Below, piece by piece: positions 56,668-64,000 of a stretch of DNA of 64,000 nucleotides (its first letter is position 1; each line of letters starts with the position of its first letter). The notes beneath the pieces were generated by a model. It saw only the letters and a program-made list of their open reading frames with translations, was not told the DNA's origin and ran no database searches. The DNA is from Corythucha ciliata (Eukaryota > Arthropoda > Insecta > Hemiptera > Tingidae), in contig CM075937.1 of assembly GCA_038030265.1 (NCBI GenBank), forward strand, positions 34,018,198-34,082,197, in the 5' to 3' direction. The translations under genes and the position numbers were made by a program.

Positions 56668-59600
56668 GCCAGGGGCCTAAATACGATTTATAGGATTGGG
56701 CTATGGGGCTCCGGCGACAGTGTGCTACGTTTTTCACTTTTACCAAAGTTATTTTCCAATCTCGAACAACCCGCGCCCGGGGGAGGGAGTTATCCCGGCC
56801 GTGCTCACTCGTGTGGCTGAAATTGCGCGGAGAAGACGATTTTAAACAACGGCAACAAATTGGCGTTGACGCACGTCCGGGACCTCACTTTACAATGAAT
56901 TTGGCCTCTGACCTTCACACCTCCATGCTCCGCCTGTAAACAGGCCTGCTCAACTCTGGCCCCGGCAGCCCGACAACCAGTTGTTCCTTCAAATTCCAGG
57001 GATTCACCACTAACGCACATTTAGTTCACTTCATAAAATTCACAATGGTCCCTATCTCCCTGGAAAATGTTTTTGGTTGTCACTAAGTATCTTCCCCCCC
57101 TTCTCTCTCTCTCTCTACCTCTCTCACCCCATAACACTCCTGCACATCCCCTGGGGGTTCACCTCTTACAGCGTGTACTAACTGAAGAAGAAGAATGAAC
57201 CAAATTGATTTGGGGAGGTTCCCACTCCTCTTCACTGCAGCAATATCCATGAAGGTAGGATTTATCAAATGGGACAAGTTTCATAATGACTATGTTCTTC
57301 CGGTTGGTTGAATGGGGCTATCGTCAGTTCTCGAACTGTAGAACGATGACTCCAACTCAGGAGCGCGAAAGCTCAAGACTAATAAATGAGTATGAAGAGC
57401 CAATAATCTAAATAAAAATTAAAAAGAAGTGTCCTGTGAATTTCTCGAATAGATTTCTGAGTTCTTCTACATACAAGGATTGTGTGTAGGAAGTTTAACT
57501 TCCTGCACTTGTTGGAATTCCTAAAACTTGTTGTTCCTTTCATCCCAACAATGGACCCATTAAAACTTTCTTCATTCATATATATTTTTTCTCTATCCAT
57601 CGAACACTTGGAAACTATATTATGACGATGCGTCGATGACTTGTTTGATTTTACGCGTATTTTTGTGGTTGTGTGATAGTACATAAAATCGCTTCTGAGA
57701 AATCAAACTTTGAATTTGAAAGAGAATCCAGTCGTATTTTTCTCGCTCTTGGGAATGTGTTCTATATAGGCACCCTCTTCAGGAAGTAAACGTACATTTT
57801 GAATTCATGAGTTTGCTAGATTTTTTTTTTTTTTTTTCTGTTGTTTTTTTTATTCGCGTTGTCTTTGAATCCACACAAAAATTCGCCATTTTTCATGCAC
57901 CTTGCATTGAGAATTGCTACAATGTGGTGATGTCACCAGAAGGGGATTTTGTCTTCATAATAAATAGACGCATTCATTAACAAAACAATAAATGTTTCAG
58001 CATTATAAGAAAGGCTATTTCAAAGACGTTATCAAGGTACATGACTACAAAGACATCCTGTGGTATCTCAGGGACTTACATCATCGGGTTAGAACAGACA
58101 GGTGTAACGAGATTAAACATAAATACTTAATTAATTATTAATGGGGATCTTGCATGAATGCCCGATTTGGGGGAAAAGTATACCTGTAAATTGGCACATG
58201 CGGACAAGGATATCAACGGCAGTTGCAGCCCGATTTCGTGCGTCTGATGCTTTTTAAATAAATTTCAAAGTTCTGAAGGGGATAGATGGTGCGAGGGAAA
58301 AATGACGTCAATGTGCAGTTTTGAAGCATTTGAGGAAACTCTTAAATGTTTTGTTTACAAATAACAAGAAAAATTAAACCCCAGAAAACGCCTCTTCCCA
58401 ACACCATCCATTTCATTAACTGCCCTTTGACGTAATCAACCCCCACTCAAAATTTTTAAAAAATTGGCCCAAAAAAACCCCTTGATTGATTTCAATGTTC
58501 AATGTGGGCAATTGACTTATTGAAGAGCCCTCTTCAAGAAACACCAATGATTGAAAAATGTGCAAGTTCCCCATTGGGTAATTTTACACCAGTTTTGCTA
58601 GAAAATTGACCAAATATGTTAGTTGCACCATGGTACGAATATCTACCATTTCAGAGAAGTGGAGACGGTCGTCACCTAAAGTCCTCCTCAGCAGTAAAGG
58701 TAGTTAGTTTTGGAATTGACAGTCATGAATGGTCTAAAATTACAGCCCTATATCCCTATACTGCCCTATACTGGGGCCAGCGCAACGGTCCTTGCGAATG
58801 CGTGTGAAGTTTAGATGAAGTACAGTATAGACCGAAAATTAATTAAATATAGAAAGTCACCTTGATTCAACCCAAAGCGTCATGGCACGAAAGATTCTGG
58901 AAATTTACAACCATGTCTAGTCTGTTTGCCTTGCTATTTTACTGTTTTATTTAATCAAGTTTTGTTGTTAAAGTCAAAGCCAAAAAAAGACGAGTGGAAG
59001 GAAGCAAATTAGTTTTTATTTTTCCTGTTTTTAAAAATTAATGCTCTGAATGAGCGTAGATAATTGTTTATTTTTATGATTGGAATCGTTTCGTCAGGAG
59101 AGATTCATTCAAATGTTCAAGTACGTAAATTAAATCAAGAACAAAGAAGCCAGAAAGCGCCTCTTGTCACCGTTTTTAAAAGAAGAGCTAAATTATTCCT
59201 TGCTAATTGACTTTTTTTATACGTTTCAGTTTGAGTTGTGATTTGAATATAGATTGAGGTTAAATAACAGACAAAAATTATCTAAAAATAGTAGTGATGT
59301 TTGTAAAATTCTAATAAGTAATAGACGTTCGAGGAAAGCGACACGTATCGCTATTATTTTCTACTTTATAGAAAAAGGGCGACTTTCTGTACAGAAAGAA
59401 ATCCGGGGCCCCTAATACGAAGGTGTATAAAAAGAAATAACACCGACAGTATTTATGCGACAATATTTCTTTTAGGATTGCCACAGTGTTAAAATTATGA
59501 TACCCCTTCGTACTTGCCCACCAGAGTGTTATTAATGTAAAGTTTATTCATGAATCGTATACTCTAGCATAACACAACGTATCTTCAATGATTGTCAAGT

Positions 59601-61009
59601 TGTTTATACATATATGAAAAAAACGGTACAATAGGTATGTAAGACAAAACAGGACGACCCCATTCGTCCGCAGGAAAACTGCATCAACTTATAAAAGTAT
59701 TCACCAGTCCGTAAATCAAGGTTAGTTTTATGAAAAAAAAAAGACATAAAAAGAGAAGGAGATTTGGAACAAATCGTTAACTCCCAATCACACTTAAACT
59801 GAAAAAGTTTTTTTTTCTTTTTCTCCTCTAGATTTTATGGATTTCATTATTAGTATTGATTCTAGAGCTGTTTCCTGGTTATCTAGGGATTTCGTTTTTC
59901 AAGAAAAATAGTAGGATAAAGGAGAGTTCCCAGAAAGAGTTTTAAATTTCATTCTGCCTCACGTTCCCCTTGAACGCTTTTGAAACTCTGAATTAAACAG
60001 AAATTCCGTCGTTTGTCGTTAACTCTAATTGGCGCAAAGTCGATTGTGATGTTTTTTCTTAGTCAAAGCCACGGCTTGGAATTCTACAGAAGTACCCCCT
60101 GGTAGGACTGATCCCTTGTGGCTCTGTTATAAGTTGTTATCGAGAGGGGGGGGGAATCATTGTTATGGTACTACTACAAGATGAAACAAGATGAAAGATT
60201 GTGCCCTGAGTGTACTTATTCAAAGGCTCCACCTATGGTATGGGTTAGCTTAGGTCAAGTCAAATAAATTACCCATTGATGCATAATTCGAATAGCTACG
60301 CGTAGAGAGCACACAATAAATACACAAATCCCTGTTGCCACCCTCCTCTTGAACTTGATTGAAATTCTTTCATCAAGTTTCTAACCGTCTCAACCATTCA
60401 AGTATCCTACGTTGTTACATTTTCAAATATATGTTTAGCGCATACTATACGCTTTAGGTATACTTCTAAAACTTTGTCCATGTAGTGCGATGAATATAAA
60501 AAAAAATCTCTAAAAGTTTCTGTTTAAATATTGCGTCAATTCAATTAACGTACTCTTGAGAGAACGTCAGTCCAAAGATAGAGAGTTGTTTAAAATCAGT
60601 CCTACAGAGCAAAAAAAGTATTTGCGTGGGAGGCGAAACAGGTCTTTAAATGTAGGACAATATCCTTACACGAGGATCCCGTAAGTCAAAACCGTGATAG
60701 GAATACATAATTATGCATTCATCAAGACTTTAAATTTGAGAGTATGAAGAATAGAGTAAGTCCTCAAGAATTGTGTCCATATAAAAGTAGTGGACTGCTG
60801 GAATTACTATAAATGTATGGAGAGCTGTATTTCGGTACCTATTGGTCCGATAACCAATAAATATGCTTTAATCGTGAATTCTGTGAATCGAAAATTCATT
60901 CTTTGGCCAAAATAAAAACCTAGTGACTTAATAGACGACGAAGCATGGTCAATCGCTGTTTAGCCTGCGAAACTCGAAATCATTACAAACGTCGTTTTTT
61001 TTGTTTTTT
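56668..61009. other. No gene recognised
   Basis: 56700-57000 is GC-rich and contains CAGGCCTGCTCAACTCTGGC (56940), resembling a hAT end. CT-rich low complexity is at 57095-57125 and poly-T at about 57822-57838. 57300-61000 is AT-rich with no recognised feature; a 49-codon frame from 57992 has a coding-like look but no family. Confidence 0.35.
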
Positions 61010-61390
61010 TTTTTAATTTTGCCGCGGACTAACCGATTTTTCTTAACTTTAATGGACTTTCCCACAGAACAGCAGACTATCGTGATTCTCAATTTTAGCC
61101 GCCTTAGGACGTACAGAATCTGGGGATTAGCTCAATTTAGCTTTGAAGTTTCACCGGATGCCGCGAATTTGTACTCCGCCGTCGTGCCGTATTCTTACTT
61201 TAATTAATTTCAGCAGTGAGTTAACTTCCAGAGTGGCGCATTAGTGTAATTTCTCAATTTTAGCCGTGAACTTGCCTTCATAATCACGAATCAATGTTTT
61301 TAATCAATTTTAGTGGCAAATGAGCGTTTGTTCTCAATTTTAGCCGAGTAATCGACGCTTTTCCTCAATTTTAGCCGCAAATTTTGAGAG
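61010..61390 (+). repeat. TCAATTTTAGCCGCGAATT short-period array
   Basis: CTCAATTTTAGCCGTGAAC, CTCAATTTTAGCCGAGTAATC and CTCAATTTTAGCCGCAAATT recur at 35-40 bp, matching 31640-32740. A short continuation (TTTTAGCAGCGAATTAGCG) lies at 62100-62165. Confidence 0.6.
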
Positions 61391-61608
61391 GCCCCAACTG
61401 ATTGACCGGGTGCACACGGGGGACCGCCTCGCGCAACTGTCAGGGTGCGCTAGTGGCCCAGGAGTGATAGACCAAAACGCTGATAGACGCGCTGGGTGCT
61501 ACTGAGTAGCGTTTATGGCAGCGAAAGCGGCTGCATTGGTCAATTTTAATATTATCTGAGGGATTCGCTAATGACCTCTGAAATTAACGTACAGAGCCAT
61601 GGTGGCCC

Positions 61609-61775
61609 CTTTAGTCAGTCATCTCTCGTGTGACTTCGTTGTTTTCGACAAACATCGCCGTCAACCTCCCGTAGTCTTACCGTGAACTCGAGGCAAGACA
61701 TTGAAAACGGCAAACGGCCGAAACATGTTTGTCGAAAGCAAAAACCCACACTGTGACGAGGGATGACTGACAAAA
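61609..61775. mobile_element. 167-bp MITE-like fold-back
   Basis: TTAGTCAGTCATCTCTCGTG and CGAGGGATGACTGACAAAA are inverted, as are GTTTTCGACAAACAT and ATGTTTGTCGAAAG inside. The centre contains GAAAACGGCAAACGGCCGAA, faintly like the hammerhead-like motif at 47020. Confidence 0.65.
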
Positions 61776-62256
61776 TGGGCATCCATCCCTTTGCATGAAA
61801 TGAAATTTATTTGTCCTCTTTACAATATTCACGCCAAACAAAAATAATGGTTTGCTAACCTAGGACCATGCCAGAAAAGCCTAGGCTGTGGCCTGGCATG
61901 TTTATCTACTAACCCCCATGGTATAAGCGTTTTTCCTAACACCTTGAGCCACTGAAATTTGTGAAGGTTACCTCTCCCCCCCTCCCACCCACCATTGAGA
62001 GGTGTTTTAGATGACGATTTTGTAAAAACGCTGCAAATTTCACACACGGGTTTATTATTCATAAAGATCCTGCTTGAAATTACATCGACACCCCACACAC
62101 CTATGATCGTGATTTAGCGTCTTTCCCCGGTTTTAGCAGCGAATTAGCGATGTTATTTGAGAGTTTTATTTCTGAACCTTCCATGTTCAATTTTGTTAAT
62201 TTAGTGAGACTTTTTGTTTGATTTATCAACAAAAACAAAACAACAAAAATGGTCCT
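61776..62256. other. No gene recognised
   Basis: Contains only the short continuation of the degenerate array at 62100-62165. Confidence 0.4.
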
Positions 62257-62404
62257 TTAGGTGGCGAACATACTAGAGCGATACAATATCGTTTCGACAA
62301 CACCGACGCAAATTAACAGCGTCTTTGACAGATAGAAACAACTGGAAATGTGTCGGAGTGATGTAGAAACGATATCGTATCGCCACAGTATGAACGATGC
62401 CTTA
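62257..62404. mobile_element. 148-bp fold-back MITE
   Basis: TTAGGTGGCGAACATAC and GTATGAACGATGCCTTA are inverted ends, followed inward by GCGATACAATATCGTTTC and GAAACGATATCGTATCG. The arms are about 55 bp. Confidence 0.7.
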
Positions 62405-62446
62405 CTCTTTTTATGAGCAAGCTGACATGAATTTGAATTTCCAACA

Positions 62447-62945
62447 ATGGCGGATCCGCCGCCGCCTCCGCGCCTTGTCACCCTTCGTCTTCCCCGCAGA
62501 CCTCAATTCTGCCCATTCCAAGTACAATTGAGCCACTTCAGCTTGATGGGGATTCGTCAAATATTTCGCAGACGTGGAAAGATTGGATTACAAATTTCAA
62601 ACTTTACTTGGTTGCAACTGGTCTTGACAATGTACGCAAAGTCTCCCTTCTGCTTCACGTCATTGGACCCGAAGCGGCTCAAGTCTTTCCCAAGACCGCA
62701 AGCAAGAGCCGCATCGCATCACCTTTAAACAGCTCACTGACGCCTTCGATGCTTACTTTACTCCAAATAAGAATTGAACTGTTGAGAGACACAAGTTGTT
62801 AACACGTCGTCAAAAAGTCTTAGAATCAATAAATGATTACGCCACCGAATTGATCAATCTTTCGCTAATCTGTGAACTTGAAACCCTGAGAAAAGACCCC
62901 CTGAGAGTAGCTCCCCTGAGAGTCATGTTGTTTATGGACTAGAAC
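62447..62945 (+). pseudogene. Ty3/gypsy-type retrotransposon gag remnant
   Basis: Opens with ATGGCGGATCCGCC (MADPPPPP), a common start of arthropod gypsy-type Gag proteins. It then needs a frame change near 62478 to continue into a capsid-like stretch with WKDWITNFKLYLVATG and SLLLHVIGPEAAQVF. Later pieces (DAFDAYFTPNK; SINDYATELINLS) lie in shifted frames with stops between them. Several frameshifts and stops make it non-functional. Gag would assemble the virus-like particle. No flanking LTR was recognised. Confidence 0.65.
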
Positions 62946-63379
62946 GCGCTTTTCCCCAAAATAGTGCTTCTTTGATCAAAGATAAATGCATTTACCACCA
63001 AACCGAAAAATTGGACGTTATCCTGACCCACAAGTACCTACTTCTTTGGTGAAAGTTTGTTGTGTGCAGCTCAAAGCACCTGGGAGTTATGCTTGTTTTT
63101 TCGCCAATTTCATGCTATTTTTAAGCCTCTTTCTTTAAAGAAATTGCTCTATCTCGGTTTTATATGGTCGGATCTAGCCCAAAAATTACCAGTCTTTCTC
63201 AACTTCATACAAAAAATCCTGAGAATTTCAAGCCGCTAACATCGATAGTGCAGTGTTTCACCAATTCCGGGCCCTAGAAATGAGATCCTGGCCTGAAACT
63301 CTGGTGATAGACTATACTTATGAAAGGTAACTTACCGTAGGAGTTTTATCCGAAAAAACATAAATTATTTGCTGCTTTA

Positions 63380-63500
63380 CTCCTAGAGAAAGGGAAGTGT
63401 GCCTCACCATTTGGTCGTTTTCGTTTTAAAAGACTACCGTACGAAATAGCCTCCGCATCGGAAGATGTTCACAGTCTTTGTCAATTTCTCCAGCCACTCT
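63380..63500 (+). pseudogene. Ty3/gypsy reverse transcriptase fragment
   Basis: A short frame near 63393-63480 reads SPFGRFRFKRLPYEIASASE, the conserved TPFG-RF-F-RLPFG--SA-E region of gypsy-type reverse transcriptase just before the YxDD box. Stops and shifts surround it. Only ~430 bp separate it from the gag remnant, so protease and much of pol have been deleted. Probably the same decayed insertion. Confidence 0.6.
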
Positions 63501-64000
63501 ATCCGATTCAATTCTTCTAACTTTAATCAACTAGGTATACGCCGCAGAAGTTTGACGCCACCATCGCCACGGTTACCAGTTTCGACTCACACAACAAACA
63601 GTGTCGCTTAGCAACATTAATAAAATACAATGGGTTCATTTTGTTCTTTTTCGCAATTCGTGACATTTAACGACAATTAGTGCTAATCAGACATGTTAAT
63701 GAAGAGTGGACGTCAATCCTTCACAGCCACAATACTCGGATCTTGAGAATACTTCTGGTTTCCCTGCATTTTTCGCATCACCCGGAGAGGAACCCGTGGT
63801 AAAGCCTTTATTCACGCAATTGATTGCTCTGTGATTGATTCCCTTGCAACGAAGTGTTACCAAATATTTTTTGTAATAAATACATATTAAATAAATACAC
63901 TTCCAACATGAGAATTCGCGTACAACCCTCCCCCGTTCCGCTAATCCACTACACTATTATTCTTACTATGAGTGGTGGTAGGGGGGTTTGCTATGAGTAG
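63501..64000. other. No gene recognised
   Basis: May include more decayed retrotransposon sequence, but nothing can be named. Confidence 0.35.

Noticed and set aside
57992..58141. 49-codon frame beginning MFQHYKKGYF with coding-like composition after a TTTCAG
   Set aside because: No recognised family. The acceptor context is weak, and in the phase needed to follow the claudin-like exons it meets a stop at once.
61700..61729. Second hammerhead-like motif in a MITE
   Set aside because: The CUGANGA part is degenerate at two core positions; only the GAAA side and a short helix remain.
1..64000. CRISPR arrays, bacterial operons, riboswitches
   Set aside because: Repeats have no uniform unique spacers, and the window is clearly eukaryotic with splice signals and metazoan transposons.

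Overview
The window is eukaryotic, AT-rich and gene-poor, and most likely comes from an arthropod. The evidence is spliceosomal exon borders, DUF4817/mariner, Jockey and Ty3/gypsy remnants, tRNA-derived SINE heads, and about twenty fold-back (inverted-repeat) elements. An insect, perhaps a hemipteran, is my best guess, but the sequence does not settle it. There are no bacterial-style operons, rRNA genes, CRISPR arrays or convincing functional tRNA genes.

Genes: the only host gene I can support is a plus-strand gene with a candidate TATA/initiator near 12603-12646. Its first coding exon is 13165-13291, a claudin/PMP22-like first membrane helix. About 19.8 kb downstream is a phase-compatible 27-nt microexon at 33107-33133. 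On this reading most of 13.3-64 kb is intron, and the remaining exons lie beyond the window or were not found. Everything else with coding character is mobile: a mariner-type transposase broken by one stop (537-1607), an intact FEN/asteroid-like 'GCDYT' protein inside a fold-back element (2570-3703), a Jockey-type reverse transcriptase fragment (38755-39290), a possible Penelope-like C-terminal remnant (46698-46883), and collapsed Ty3/gypsy gag and RT pieces (62447-63500).

Layout: 1-5687 holds three abutting elements with inverted arms. 5845-6850 is a diverged ~141-bp satellite. 7-12.6 kb holds fold-backs, degenerate arrays and a minisatellite. 12.6-13.3 kb is the promoter and first exon. 15-18.6 kb has a MITE, a SINE head, two arrays of 15-bp X-box-like palindromes and a long hairpin. 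22-33 kb is dominated by degenerate short-period arrays plus small fold-backs. 33-43 kb has the microexon, a second minisatellite, a Jockey piece and nested MITEs. 43.5-49.3 kb has a 2.0-kb palindrome, a Penelope-like fold-back with a hammerhead-like core, and a second copy of the 7.2-kb composite repeat. 50.5-56.7 kb has two elements whose ends are built from short tandem motifs. 61-64 kb has small MITEs and the gypsy debris.

The most unusual features are the following. (1) Roughly 9 kb of diverged 30-45 bp units share a GCGAAATTG/CAATTTCGC core, occur in both orientations at a dozen or more places, and in at least three places adjoin a GGGCGTAGCCAGG-like end. (2) A fold-back with ~335-bp arms carries an intact GCDYT-family gene and no recognisable transposase. 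(3) There are two almost completely palindromic elements of 1.4 and 2.0 kb. (4) Arrays of 15-bp palindromes match the RFX X-box consensus. (5) A two-copy composite repeat has its core inverted relative to its flanks.
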